A DNA stretch of 64,000 nt from Rhodococcus sp. B7740 (lineage in GTDB: Bacteria > Actinomycetota > Actinomycetes > Mycobacteriales > Mycobacteriaceae). Position 1 is the stretch's first letter, and the number at the start of each line of letters is the position of its first letter. The stretch covers positions 2,170,001 to 2,234,000 of the forward strand of contig NZ_CP010797.1 in the NCBI RefSeq assembly GCF_000954115.1, written 5' to 3'. The notes under the pieces are model-generated. The model saw only the letters and a list, made by a program, of their open reading frames with translations. It had not been told where the DNA came from and searched no databases. The translations under genes were made by a program, and so were the position numbers. This document shows, piece after piece, positions 45,131 to 53,694 of the stretch.

Positions 45131-45706
45131 GTGAGCTTCTCGGTACGGCCTGCGACGTCGTTCGCGGACGTGCGTGCGATTCTCGGCCCGAAGAATCCGA
45201 CCTCGTCGGTGTGTTGGTGCCTGAGTCACCGCATCGATTCCGCGACCAACAGGTCACTCGTCGGCCCGGAACGCGCCGCGTACGTCGAGAAGCTGACGCG
45301 ACGAAAAGTCGCGCCGGGTGTGTTGGCCTACGACGGAGACGAGGTGGTCGGCTGGGCTGCGGTCGCGCCGCGCGCGGAGTTACCGTTCGCGCGGTCCAAC
45401 AAGATTCCGCACGTCGACGATCTACCGGTCTGGACGGTCTGGTGCTTCCGAGTCAAGGCCGGACATCGCCGACGCGGGATTGCGCATGCGTTGCTGGACG
45501 GCGCGGTTCGGTTCGCAGCCGATCACGGCGCTCCCGCGATCGAGGGTTATCCGGTGGACAACAAGGGTGCGAAGGTCGACCTCACGATGGCCTACGTCGG
45601 CACCCGCGGGTTGTTCGAGTCGGCGGGCTTCGAGTTCGCAGCCGAGACGACGTCGGTATCCGGCGGTATCCCACGGGTGATCATGCGAAAAGATCTTCGC
45701 CGCTGA
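45131..45706 (+). CDS. GNAT-family N-acetyltransferase
   Basis: 191 residues. Acetyl-CoA binding is indicated by VKAGHRRRGIAHALLDGAVR (RxxGIA pyrophosphate loop), with conserved GWAAVAPRAEL before it and a C-terminal FESAGFEFAAETT. A Cys-Trp-rich SSVCWCLSHR near residue 25 is typical of a GNAT subgroup of unknown substrate. It converges with the alpha-hydroxy-acid oxidase gene, ending 3 bases from its stop. Confidence 0.83.
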   Translation: MSFSVRPATSFADVRAILGPKNPTSSVCWCLSHRIDSATNRSLVGPERAAYVEKLTRRKVAPGVLAYDGDEVVGWAAVAPRAELPFARSNKIPHVDDLPVWTVWCFRVKAGHRRRGIAHALLDGAVRFAADHGAPAIEGYPVDNKGAKVDLTMAYVGTRGLFESAGFEFAAETTSVSGGIPRVIMRKDLRR

Positions 45707-45709
45707 GGC

Positions 45710-46951
45710 CTACCTCCGCAGTGTCACCCGCCCCCGAAGGTCCGTCAGCGTCTGTGCACCCATCAACTGCATCGTCCGGGTTGCCTCCGATCGGAAGATG
45801 TCGAGGGCGGATGTCACACCTCTCTGTCCGCCGGCCATGAGCCCGTACAGATACGCGCGCCCCACCATCCCAGCCGTGGCTCCCAACCCCACCGCGGCTA
45901 TCAGATCGGATCCGGTCGTTATTCCGGTGTCGACGTACACCTCGACGCCGGACCCGACCGCATCGACCACCTCGGGGAGAAGTTCGAGAGGCGTCGGTGC
46001 GCGGTCCAACTGGCGACCTCCGTGATTGGACACCACCAGCGCATCGGCGCCTGCGTCGACGACGTCACGCGCGTCGGCGACGTCCTGAATTCCCTTCACC
46101 ACAAGCTTTCCCGGCCATTCGGAGCGCAACCATTCGAGATCGGCCAGCGTGAGCGCGGGGTCGAACATACTCTTGACCAGCTCACCGACGGTACCCTCGA
46201 AGGACGTCAGGTTTGCGAACTCGAGCGGTTGGGTGGTCAGCAGATTCAGCCACCAGCTGGGGTGCCGTGTCATGTCGGCCAGGGTTCGCACGTTCAGAGT
46301 CGGCGGGATCGTCATACCGTTGCGCACGTCGCGCAGACGGTTGCCGGGAACGGGTGTGTCCACGGTGAGAACGAGTACGTCGACCCCCGCCTGCGCCGCC
46401 CGTTCGACGAGGTCCCGGCTGGCCGCCCTGTCCTTCCACAGGTACAGCTGAAACCAGTTGGCACCGGTCGGTGCCGTACTCGTCACATCCTCGATCGTTG
46501 CGGTACCCATCGTCGAGAGCGCGTACGGCACACCGGCCGCCGCTGCCGCGCGTGCCACCGCAGTTTCGCCCTCGTGCTGCATCATTCTGGTGAAACCGGT
46601 GGGGGCAAGGATCAACGGTAGCGTCGCTGTCCGACCCAGAATCGACGTCGAGGTATCGACTGCGCTCACGTCTCGAAACACGTGCGGTCTGAACTCGATT
46701 CGTTCGTACGCCGCCCGAGCGCGCTCGATGCCGACCTCGCCCTCGGCACCGCCGGAGACGTACTCGAAGACCGAACGCGGGGTGCGCCGACGAGCGATCT
46801 CGGCGAGGTCACCGATGGTGTGCGCTCGAGAAAGACGTCTGTCGACGGGATCGCCTCTCGTCGCACGCATTTCGAGAAACGGTGCCACCTCTCGCCAACG
46901 AGGAAGCCTCCGATGTGTCCGCGGTCCGTTCGTGTCGGCAGAGTCCGTCAT
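45710..46951 (-). CDS. FMN-dependent alpha-hydroxy-acid oxidase/dehydrogenase (LldD-like)
   Basis: 413 residues of the FMN alpha-hydroxy-acid oxidase family. It has LILAPTGFTRMMQHEGE, WFQLYLWKDRA, LTVDTPVPGNRLRDVRNG, LVVKGIQDVADA and the active-site SNHGGRQLD with its catalytic histidine. It oxidises L-lactate, glycolate, mandelate or a similar acid; LldD and the mycofactocin-linked MftD are the closest functional types. ATG 46951 has AAAGGCGA upstream and lies 25 bases after the ABC ATPase stop. It therefore probably belongs to the ABC importer operon and may act on the imported compound. Confidence 0.87.
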   Translation of the reverse strand: MTDSADTNGPRTHRRLPRWREVAPFLEMRATRGDPVDRRLSRAHTIGDLAEIARRRTPRSVFEYVSGGAEGEVGIERARAAYERIEFRPHVFRDVSAVDTSTSILGRTATLPLILAPTGFTRMMQHEGETAVARAAAAAGVPYALSTMGTATIEDVTSTAPTGANWFQLYLWKDRAASRDLVERAAQAGVDVLVLTVDTPVPGNRLRDVRNGMTIPPTLNVRTLADMTRHPSWWLNLLTTQPLEFANLTSFEGTVGELVKSMFDPALTLADLEWLRSEWPGKLVVKGIQDVADARDVVDAGADALVVSNHGGRQLDRAPTPLELLPEVVDAVGSGVEVYVDTGITTGSDLIAAVGLGATAGMVGRAYLYGLMAGGQRGVTSALDIFRSEATRTMQLMGAQTLTDLRGRVTLRR

Positions 46952-46976
46952 CGATTCGCCTTTCGTTCGGTTCTGG

Positions 46977-47807
46977 TCAGGCCACCGAGATCGCCGGACC
47001 GGCAAGGTCGGGACGAATGCGCCGAAGTACGTCCATGCGCAGAGCACCGAAGAGTTCCGAACTCTTGGTGCTCAACTGATCTCGCGCATCCGGCAGTGGC
47101 ACTGGAACGGTAGCCGTCACCGATGCCGGGGCTCCGCCGAGAACGATCACCTTGTTGGACATGTAGACCGCTTCGTCGACGTCATGGGTCACGATGATGA
47201 CCGTCATCCCGAACTCGCGTTGCACTTTCATCGTCAGGTCTTCGAGATCGGCACGGGTCTGAGCGTCGACGGACGCGAACGGCTCGTCCATCAGCAGGAC
47301 CCGGGGCTCGAATGCGAGCGCCCTCGCGATGGCCGCGCGCTGCTGCATTCCGCCCGACATCTCCCACGGGTACAGGTCACCGCGGCCTTCGAGTCCGACC
47401 GATTCGAGGGCGGATTCGGCGCGTCGACGCCGCTCCGACTTTCCCGTGGTCCGACGCAACGGAAGTTCCACGTTCTCTCTGACACGCATCCACGGCAACA
47501 ACGAGCGACCGTAGTCCTGGAAGACGACCGCCAGATCAGTCGGTGGGCCGTCGACCTTCGTGCCGTTGATCGACACCTCACCCGTTGCGGATGTCAGTCC
47601 GGCCACGGCGCGAAGCAACGTCGACTTGCCTGTGCCCGAATGGCCGACGATGCAGACCAATTCACGTTCGTCGACCGTGAACTCGACGTCTTCCAGCACG
47701 GGCCTGGTTGCACCGGCGTAGGTCTTGCACAGCTTCCGAACGGCCACCGCGGGCGCGGGTCGGTCGTTCACTGCGCTGTGTTCGTTCACCGCGCTGTGTT
47801 CGTTCAC
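46977..47807 (-). CDS. ABC transporter ATP-binding protein (SsuB/TauB-like)
   Basis: 276 residues. Walker A GHSGTGKST, Q-loop VVFQDYGRSLLPW, signature EMSGGMQQR, Walker B VLLMDEPFASVD and the H-loop VTHD are all present, as in nitrate/sulfonate/taurine importers. The N-terminus carries a six-residue tandem repeat (VNEHSA) encoded by an 18-base DNA repeat. GTG 47807 overlaps the permease stop (GTGA); GTG 47789 and 47771 in the repeat are alternative starts. Confidence 0.9.
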   Translation of the reverse strand: MNEHSAVNEHSAVNDRPAPAVAVRKLCKTYAGATRPVLEDVEFTVDERELVCIVGHSGTGKSTLLRAVAGLTSATGEVSINGTKVDGPPTDLAVVFQDYGRSLLPWMRVRENVELPLRRTTGKSERRRRAESALESVGLEGRGDLYPWEMSGGMQQRAAIARALAFEPRVLLMDEPFASVDAQTRADLEDLTMKVQREFGMTVIIVTHDVDEAVYMSNKVIVLGGAPASVTATVPVPLPDARDQLSTKSSELFGALRMDVLRRIRPDLAGPAISVA

Positions 47808-47818
47808 TGCGCTGCGGT
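47765..47818. repeat. 18-base tandem repeat, three units
   Basis: Three near-identical 18-base units (about CGTTCACTGCGCTGTGTT on the plus strand; one change in unit 2, three in unit 3). They span the permease stop and the start of the ATPase gene. Each unit contributes one in-frame GTG codon, so the repeat multiplies possible starts. Confidence 0.75.
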
Positions 47819-48577
47819 CGTTTCGAGTCGTAGACGATGCCACCGAAGGGTCCTTCTCTCCAATAGAGCGAACAGTAGATTGAGTCCGTAACCCAGCAGT
47901 CCGAGCATGATGAGTCCTGCCCACATGTCCGTCATGGCGTAGGTGCGCTGAGATTGCAGTACGAAGTAGCCGATCCCCTCGGACGAGGCGAACAGCTCGC
48001 TGCCCACCATCGCCACCACTGCAACGGCAACGCTGGTTCGCATTCCCGCGATGATCTGAGGTGTGGCGGAACGCAGGAACACGCGCATGCTCGAATCCCA
48101 CCGGCCGAGACGGTAACTCCTCGCGACATCGCGTACCAAAGGATCGACCGCGCGAACTCCGTCGACGGTGTTGAGCAACGTCGGCCACATGCAGGCGAAG
48201 GCGATGATGGCGACCTTCTGCACGACGTCCGTGCCGAGTAACACGATCGTCAGCGGAACCAGGGCGATAACCGGTGTGGCTCGGATGAATTCGAGTGTCG
48301 GGGACAGCGCACGATGCGTCTGCGGCATCGAACCCAGCGCCAGCCCGCACAGAATTCCGATTGTCACGCCGAGGAGGAACCCGATGCCGAAGTTTCGGAG
48401 GCTCGGCACCACGTGGACGGCGAACTGATCGGAGAACCACAGGTCTGCGAACCGCGTCATGATCTCGCGCAGCGGTGGAAAGTAGAACGAGGAACTACTG
48501 CTCGACACGAACCACCACAGTCCGACGAGAAGAACCGGAAGCCAGGCCTCGACGGCGATAGAACGAATACGGGTCAC
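47804..48577 (-). CDS. ABC transporter permease (SsuC/TauC-like)
   Basis: 257 residues and about six transmembrane helices. The EAA loop lies near RSYRLGRWDSSMRVFLRSATPQII, and PTLEFIRATPVIALVPL is the typical preceding helix. GTG 48577 overlaps the stop of the neighbouring permease and has AGGA 8 bases upstream. It pairs with that permease as a heterodimeric importer channel. Confidence 0.88.
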   Translation of the reverse strand: MTRIRSIAVEAWLPVLLVGLWWFVSSSSSSFYFPPLREIMTRFADLWFSDQFAVHVVPSLRNFGIGFLLGVTIGILCGLALGSMPQTHRALSPTLEFIRATPVIALVPLTIVLLGTDVVQKVAIIAFACMWPTLLNTVDGVRAVDPLVRDVARSYRLGRWDSSMRVFLRSATPQIIAGMRTSVAVAVVAMVGSELFASSEGIGYFVLQSQRTYAMTDMWAGLIMLGLLGYGLNLLFALLERRTLRWHRLRLETTAAQ

Positions 48578-49386
48578 GACGGAATCCTCTGCGATGGGTG
48601 CCAGCGGCACAGCCGGCGCTCGGCCGCGGCGAACAGATACAGCACGGCGACACCCATGAGGGCGGTCACCAGAGTCAGGGCAAAGACATCGACCATCTGC
48701 GCGTTCATCTGAGCCTGCGCGAGCGTCTTTCCGATTCCCGGTACTGCGGCCAACAGCTCGATTCCTATCGCGAGGAGCATCGCCATCACTGCAGCGATAC
48801 GAAAGCCGGTGGCCACGAACGGAGTAGCGGACGGCACGATGACGAAGCGGATGATCTGGAATCTGCTCAGGCGATACGACCGAGCCGCTTCGAGTGCTGC
48901 ACCGTCGACGTCCCGGACCCCGTACATCGTCTGGAGCAGGATCGGCCACACGCAGGCTGCCACCACCACCGTCAGCTCGGTCTGACGGGTGGTTCCGTAG
49001 ATGAGCGCGACGAGAGGGATGATCCCCAACGTCGGAATCGATCGAAGGAACTCGATGACGAATCGGCAACTGCGGTAGGCGAAGTCACTCGTCCCGAGCA
49101 GAATTCCCAACGGCACCGCGATGATGGTCGAGTACAGCAGGCCCAAGGCCCAGCCGGTCATGGTCGACGCGATATCGGTCCAGAACGTCGCCGTCGTCGC
49201 CATGTCCAGCACTCTCGCGGCCACCGGAACGGGCCCTGGAATCGTGTCCGCGGCGAACAGGCCGGACGACGACAGGGCGGCCCAGCCGAGTATGAGCAGC
49301 ACCGGAGCGATGGCCGTCTGCGCCGCGGAGGGTATCGCCGGTCGTACTCGGAGCACTGGCGCGGTGCGCAGCGCCGCACTGGTCAT
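48574..49386 (-). CDS. ABC transporter permease (second subunit)
   Basis: 270 residues and about six transmembrane helices. The EAA-type loop EAARSYRLSRFQIIRFVIVPSATP and FVIEFLRSIPTLGIIPLVAL match the taurine/sulfonate/nitrate permease family. ATG 49386 overlaps the stop of the binding-protein gene (ATGA). Two different permeases in one operon suggest a heterodimer. Confidence 0.88.
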   Translation of the reverse strand: MTSAALRTAPVLRVRPAIPSAAQTAIAPVLLILGWAALSSSGLFAADTIPGPVPVAARVLDMATTATFWTDIASTMTGWALGLLYSTIIAVPLGILLGTSDFAYRSCRFVIEFLRSIPTLGIIPLVALIYGTTRQTELTVVVAACVWPILLQTMYGVRDVDGAALEAARSYRLSRFQIIRFVIVPSATPFVATGFRIAAVMAMLLAIGIELLAAVPGIGKTLAQAQMNAQMVDVFALTLVTALMGVAVLYLFAAAERRLCRWHPSQRIPS

Positions 49387-50375
49387 CGGGTGAGCCCACT
49401 GATGTCGGCCGAAGAATCGAGCGCCCCGTTCTCCCGGAGAATCGTGGCGATGTCGTCCAGTCCCGCTGCATCGACGCGACTTTCGAGTGCCGGGTACCCC
49501 GTGTCCCCGACGGTGTCGGCCGGGGTGCCGAAATGTTCGACCATGGCGGCCCGCATGTCGTCGGGGTGCGAGTCGGCGTACTCCACGGACTCGTCGAGTG
49601 CGGTCTGGAATTTGTCGACCACCTCGGGGTTGGTCTCGACGTAGTCGCGGGTGCCGGTGACGACGACCCGGGGCGCGGGGCCGAAGACCTGCTCGATCGG
49701 GTCGCCCATCGGTGCCTCGAACTGTCCGGTCTTCAACAGCAGGCTGGCGTAGGGATCGCCGACCAGCGCCGCGTCGATCCGATCGGCGGTGAGTGACTCG
49801 CCCATGGCGGAGAACGGAACCTCGATGACCGACACGTCGCTGCCGTCGCCGCCCGCTTGGTCGACGACACCTCGGACCCCGTACTCGGATGCCGATGCCA
49901 GCAGGTTCACTCCGACCGTCTTGCCTTCGAGGTCGGCAGCGGTGCGAATCGGACTCCCCGCCTCGACCAGCAGGGTCGATCCGGTGCGTCCGTCCGGGCC
50001 TGCTTCGAAGGTGGAGACGCCGCCGACGACAGCCAGGGGTATCCCCTTTCCGGCCGCCATCACGGTGCCGGGACCGGTATTGGGATTCATGTCGACCTGA
50101 CCGCTGAGGAGACCACCGACCAGGTCCGCCGGCGTGATGTCGACGAGTTCGATGTTCAATCCGTTGCGCTCGAAGATGCCCTGGTCCACGCCCAGCAACA
50201 CCGCGGCGTAGTCGGACAACTGCACGTTGCCGAGACGGACGGTGGTCAGTCCGTTCTCCGACGCCGTAGGCGCGGCTTGTGTTCCACCGCATGCGGTCGC
50301 GGTCAGCGCCAGGAGGACCCCCGCGGTCGCGGCAATCGATCGCGTTCGGACATGTCGGCGCAGTGGAGTCATCAT
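49383..50375 (-). CDS. ABC transporter substrate-binding lipoprotein (SsuA/THI5-like)
   Basis: 330 residues. A lipoprotein signal ends in LTATAC (C29). The mature protein reads VRLGNVQLSDYAAVLLGVDQGIFERNGLNIELV and VDMNPNTGPGTVMAAGKGIPLAVVGG, typical of NMT1/SsuA-type binding proteins for small anionic or aromatic solutes. It is the first gene of the operon binding protein-permease-permease-ATPase-hydroxyacid oxidase. GAAGG lies 6 bases before the ATG. Ligand unknown. Confidence 0.87.
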   Translation of the reverse strand: MMTPLRRHVRTRSIAATAGVLLALTATACGGTQAAPTASENGLTTVRLGNVQLSDYAAVLLGVDQGIFERNGLNIELVDITPADLVGGLLSGQVDMNPNTGPGTVMAAGKGIPLAVVGGVSTFEAGPDGRTGSTLLVEAGSPIRTAADLEGKTVGVNLLASASEYGVRGVVDQAGGDGSDVSVIEVPFSAMGESLTADRIDAALVGDPYASLLLKTGQFEAPMGDPIEQVFGPAPRVVVTGTRDYVETNPEVVDKFQTALDESVEYADSHPDDMRAAMVEHFGTPADTVGDTGYPALESRVDAAGLDDIATILRENGALDSSADISGLTR

Positions 50376-50526
50376 CGATCACCTTCGGTTGGCTCGGTCC
50401 CGCTGCCTGCTGCAGCGTCGAAAGGTGACGATAGTGACGGAGACCACACTGCGATACAGATGATCCATCCACATTTCGACGTGCACAGTGGGGATCCAAT
50501 CCATCCCGTCCGAAGCCGGCTTCCCA

Positions 50527-50532
50527 TACTGT
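50527..50532 (+). promoter_or_regulatory. -10 box for a leaderless hydrolase transcript
   Basis: TACTGT fits TANNNT and ends 7 bases before ATG 50540; no ribosome site is present. Confidence 0.45.
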
Positions 50533-50539
50533 CGGCACC

Positions 50540-51376
50540 ATGACCATCGATCGAGTACCGGTATCCGGCGGGCACCTCGCCGTCGAAACACACACCGGCA
50601 CCAGCGAGCCCATCCTCGTGGTGCACGGTGTTTCCAGCCAGCGCATGCTCTGGAGCTGGCTGCGCGCGGAGTCGCCGCACCTGACACTCGTCGCCCCGGA
50701 CCTTCGCGGCAGAGGTGACAGCGTCGAGGTCACGGGACCGTCCTCGTTGGCTCAGCACGCAGACGACCTCGACGTCGTCCTGGACGCATTGGGGCTCGAC
50801 GCGGTGCACGTCTGCGGAATGTCGATGGGCGGATTCGTGGCGGTCGAGTTCGCGGCCCGGTACCCGTCCAGGGTGAAGAGTCTCGTCCTCGTCGACGGGG
50901 GCGTGCCGGTGGCACCGCCCGCCGGCCTCACGCAGGAGAACGTTGCCGCGGTCTTCGCGGACAGAATCGCTCGAACTCAGCAGCACTGGAACGACATCGG
51001 CGACTACATCGAATTCCTGGTCTCGACGTCGTTGCCGCTACTCGACCCCGCCGATCCGTTCTTGCGGACGTACGCCGAACACGATCTGGTCGACGGATCG
51101 GTCCGGCTGTCGTCCGATGCGGTCGTCGCGGACGCCACGGACGTCTTCTTCGGTGCCTCGCGGTTCCGGGAACTGACGATGCCGATTCGATTCCTGCACG
51201 CGCAGTGGAGCGTTGGCGCCGATTCCGCGCCGATGTACTCGAGCCAGATCGTCGACGCGCTCGACCTGACGTCCATCACCGCGATGCCGGGACTCGATCA
51301 CGCCGGAACGATCATGACCTCGGTGGGTGCCGCGGCCGTCGGAGCGACCGTCGATCAGGCTCTACGAGGCGAATGA
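50540..51376 (+). CDS. Alpha/beta hydrolase
   Basis: 278 residues with a canonical fold. The oxyanion segment LVVHGVSSQRMLW is at about 26-38, PDLRGRGDS follows, and the nucleophile serine is in GMSMGGF (about 93-99). The C-terminal histidine is in PGLDHAGTIM. Esterase, lactonase or C-C hydrolase activity cannot be told apart. It is divergent from the ABC importer operon, so it may act in the same pathway. Confidence 0.83.
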   Translation: MTIDRVPVSGGHLAVETHTGTSEPILVVHGVSSQRMLWSWLRAESPHLTLVAPDLRGRGDSVEVTGPSSLAQHADDLDVVLDALGLDAVHVCGMSMGGFVAVEFAARYPSRVKSLVLVDGGVPVAPPAGLTQENVAAVFADRIARTQQHWNDIGDYIEFLVSTSLPLLDPADPFLRTYAEHDLVDGSVRLSSDAVVADATDVFFGASRFRELTMPIRFLHAQWSVGADSAPMYSSQIVDALDLTSITAMPGLDHAGTIMTSVGAAAVGATVDQALRGE

Positions 51377-51419
51377 CTGCCCGATTCGAGCCGTCGACAC
51401 GAAACAGCCCCCTCACGCT

Positions 51420-52139
51420 CTACTGGGTTCGATCCCGAGCCAGGATGCGTTCGAGGTAGTCGAGATCCTCGCGGAGCATCGAGATGGCCCGCTCGGGCCC
51501 CTCCGGTACGACGGGCTTGCCGCTGTCCTGAGCAACGGTGCGCAGTGCCATGTCGGCGAGTTGAGTGGCCACGCTCCGATCGGCGTCGGGGTCACCGCTC
51601 TGGTGCCACCACGCGACCCAGTTGAGCATGCCGATGATGCCGAGTGCCGCAGTGCGCGGATCGACCGGCCGGAATTCCCCTGCCTTGACACCACTTTCGA
51701 CGACCGTCACGAACTCCTTGAGCACGTGCCGGCGACTCTGCTGGTAGGTGTGCGACATCTCCTCGGGGAGATCGGCTTCCGATCTGATGATGAGCTTGAA
51801 GCGATCGGCGCTCTGGGCCTGATTCAACGCGATCGCGGTCGCCATCTTCCGTAGCTTCTCCGTGGGCCCGAGGTCGGATCGCTCGTTGATCTCGTGCAGA
51901 ACAGCGGCCGGCGTCTCGGTGCTCTCGCTGATGAGTCGCGAGAGCAACTCGTCCTTGTTCGCTACGTAGTGGTACAGCGCCGGCCGAGTGAGACCGGTGG
52001 CATCGGCGATGTCCTGCAGGGTGGTACTGGCAAATCCCTTCTCGGCGAACAACCGCGTGGCCTGGTCGAGAATCTGCTTCTCGACCAGCTCCCGACGCGG
52101 GTTGCGCGCCGATCCCCGTGGTGAGTCCTCGCGTGTCAT
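51420..52139 (-). CDS. TetR-family regulator of the aromatic/lactam operon
   Basis: 239 residues. The helix-turn-helix is at about 20-68 (ATRLFAEKGFASTTLQDIAD, RPALYHYVANKDEL), with a C-terminal ligand domain of the TetR_C_33/KstR2-like style. It lies at the downstream end of the HyuA-HyuB-ligase-hydroxylase operon, 25 bases after the hydroxylase stop, but has its own TANNNT box. It is the only regulator in this segment and so the best candidate to bind the operators at 59891-59906 and 60021-60035, 8 kb upstream. Confidence 0.82.
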   Translation of the reverse strand: MTREDSPRGSARNPRRELVEKQILDQATRLFAEKGFASTTLQDIADATGLTRPALYHYVANKDELLSRLISESTETPAAVLHEINERSDLGPTEKLRKMATAIALNQAQSADRFKLIIRSEADLPEEMSHTYQQSRRHVLKEFVTVVESGVKAGEFRPVDPRTAALGIIGMLNWVAWWHQSGDPDADRSVATQLADMALRTVAQDSGKPVVPEGPERAISMLREDLDYLERILARDRTQ

Positions 52140-52145
52140 GACCGA

Positions 52146-52151
52146 AGAATA
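52146..52151 (-). promoter_or_regulatory. -10 box for a leaderless TetR transcript
   Basis: On the minus strand TATTCT fits TANNNT and ends 6 bases before ATG 52139. A TTGACG further upstream is too close to serve as its -35. Confidence 0.35.
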
Positions 52152-52164
52152 ACCGTCGCTCCCG

Positions 52165-53694
52165 TCAAGGACCGACAGACACCAGGTGGGTGCGCGCACC
52201 GACGAGACCTGCCACCGCGTCGGGCATGCACTCCTTCGGCACATCGACGACGACGAGTGCGCTGGTGCTACGCATCATTCGCTCCGCGACATCGAGACGA
52301 GTGAGGACGTGATCACGCTCCTCGGACCCGGTCAACCACACCGTTGAGCTCGCCTTGGCCTCGTCGACGACGGCCGTCGCCTTCTCGTTCCACGCTGACT
52401 CGACGTCCACGGAGACCACCGTCGTCGTCGGATCGTCGCGAAGATCGGACGGGGCGAATCGGTCGGGGAACGACCGCCCACCGTGGTCGATGGGCCGCGA
52501 GAGGATCCACCGAGATACGTCGACGGGAACCTCCGAGTCGGCCGGGACCTGTGCGTAGCCGGCAATTCCCTTCCACGCCACCTCGGGGGCGGAGTCGAGA
52601 AACCGCTCGAGACCGACCTTCCCGGCTCGCGTCATGTACGCAACCATGAGCTGGTCCACGGGTAGATCCATCCGCTGCGGGAAGGACTCCCACCACTGTT
52701 CACTGCGCACCGCGATCTGCTGGAGGTGGTCCACCGCAGGGCGACGCACCCGTTCGTACTCGGTGAGGGCTTCGTCGACCGTCGCAGCCGACGCCAGTGC
52801 GGCATCGAGGGCGATGGCGTCCTCCATGGCGAGCTTCGTTCCCGATCCGATCGAGTAGTGGGCTGTATGGGCGGCGTCCCCGAGAAGAACTGTGTTGTCC
52901 ACCGCCCACTTTCGGCACTTGACGGTTCGGAACTGCATCCACCTGGTCCGGTTGCCGATGAGGCTGTGATCCTGGAGTGTCTCGGAGAATGCCTTCTCGA
53001 GGTAGCGCAACGACGCCTCGTCGCTGTCGGCCGGATCCGTGGCAGCTGTCGTGACGTCGAAGCCCGCCCGGTGCCACGTGTCGAGATCGGTCTCGATCAG
53101 AAACGTACTGCGATCTGCCGCATAGGGATACGCGTGAGCGACGAATGTGCCGTGCTCGGTGGTGACGGGCACGAAGATGGCACTCGGCAGTGCGAAATCC
53201 GTTCCGCACCAGAGGTAGAGGCCGGTTCCGGTAGTGATGTCCGCACCGAATCGGTCGTCGGCCGTGCGTGTCGCGCTGTTGATCCCGTCCGATGCGATCA
53301 CGAGGTCGGCATCGAATTCGTGCGCTCGGTGACGTTCGCCGAACACGAGCCGAACCCCGGCGTCGCGTGCTTGCTGCTGCAGCACGGACAGCAGTCGGGC
53401 GCGGCCGATCGCGAGAAGATCGCCGTGGGCCAAGCGGGCCGTGCTGTCGCCGACCTGCATGGACATCTCGTGCGAATAGGATTCGGCCACAATCGCATCG
53501 AGGGATCTGGCGTCGGCCTGCCGAAGGTTGCGTTGCGTCCGTGACGCCAGCCCCACTCCGAAGCCGAACGTGGTATCCGGTGAACTCTGTTCGTAGACCG
53601 TGATCTCCGCGTCGGGATTGGACAGTTTCAACAGCCTTGCGGCGTAGAGCCCGCCCGGGCCTCCGCCGATGACTACGACGCGGTCGAGTTTCAT
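52165..53694 (-). CDS. FAD-dependent monooxygenase, aryl-CoA hydroxylase type (SdgC-like)
   Basis: 509 residues of the PHBH flavin monooxygenase family. GGGPGG is at 10-15 and the second FAD motif is GDAAHTAHYSIGSGTKLAMED. FGFGVGLASRTQRNLRQAD and the fixed KLAMEDA segment resemble salicylyl-CoA 5-hydroxylase (SdgC) and the N-terminal part of anthraniloyl-CoA monooxygenase rather than free-acid hydroxylases. It would use NAD(P)H and O2 on an aromatic thioester. ATG 53694 overlaps the aryl-AMP ligase stop, which supports a ligase-then-hydroxylase sequence. About 100 extra C-terminal residues have no clear domain. Confidence 0.83.
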   Translation of the reverse strand: MKLDRVVVIGGGPGGLYAARLLKLSNPDAEITVYEQSSPDTTFGFGVGLASRTQRNLRQADARSLDAIVAESYSHEMSMQVGDSTARLAHGDLLAIGRARLLSVLQQQARDAGVRLVFGERHRAHEFDADLVIASDGINSATRTADDRFGADITTGTGLYLWCGTDFALPSAIFVPVTTEHGTFVAHAYPYAADRSTFLIETDLDTWHRAGFDVTTAATDPADSDEASLRYLEKAFSETLQDHSLIGNRTRWMQFRTVKCRKWAVDNTVLLGDAAHTAHYSIGSGTKLAMEDAIALDAALASAATVDEALTEYERVRRPAVDHLQQIAVRSEQWWESFPQRMDLPVDQLMVAYMTRAGKVGLERFLDSAPEVAWKGIAGYAQVPADSEVPVDVSRWILSRPIDHGGRSFPDRFAPSDLRDDPTTTVVSVDVESAWNEKATAVVDEAKASSTVWLTGSEERDHVLTRLDVAERMMRSTSALVVVDVPKECMPDAVAGLVGARTHLVSVGP

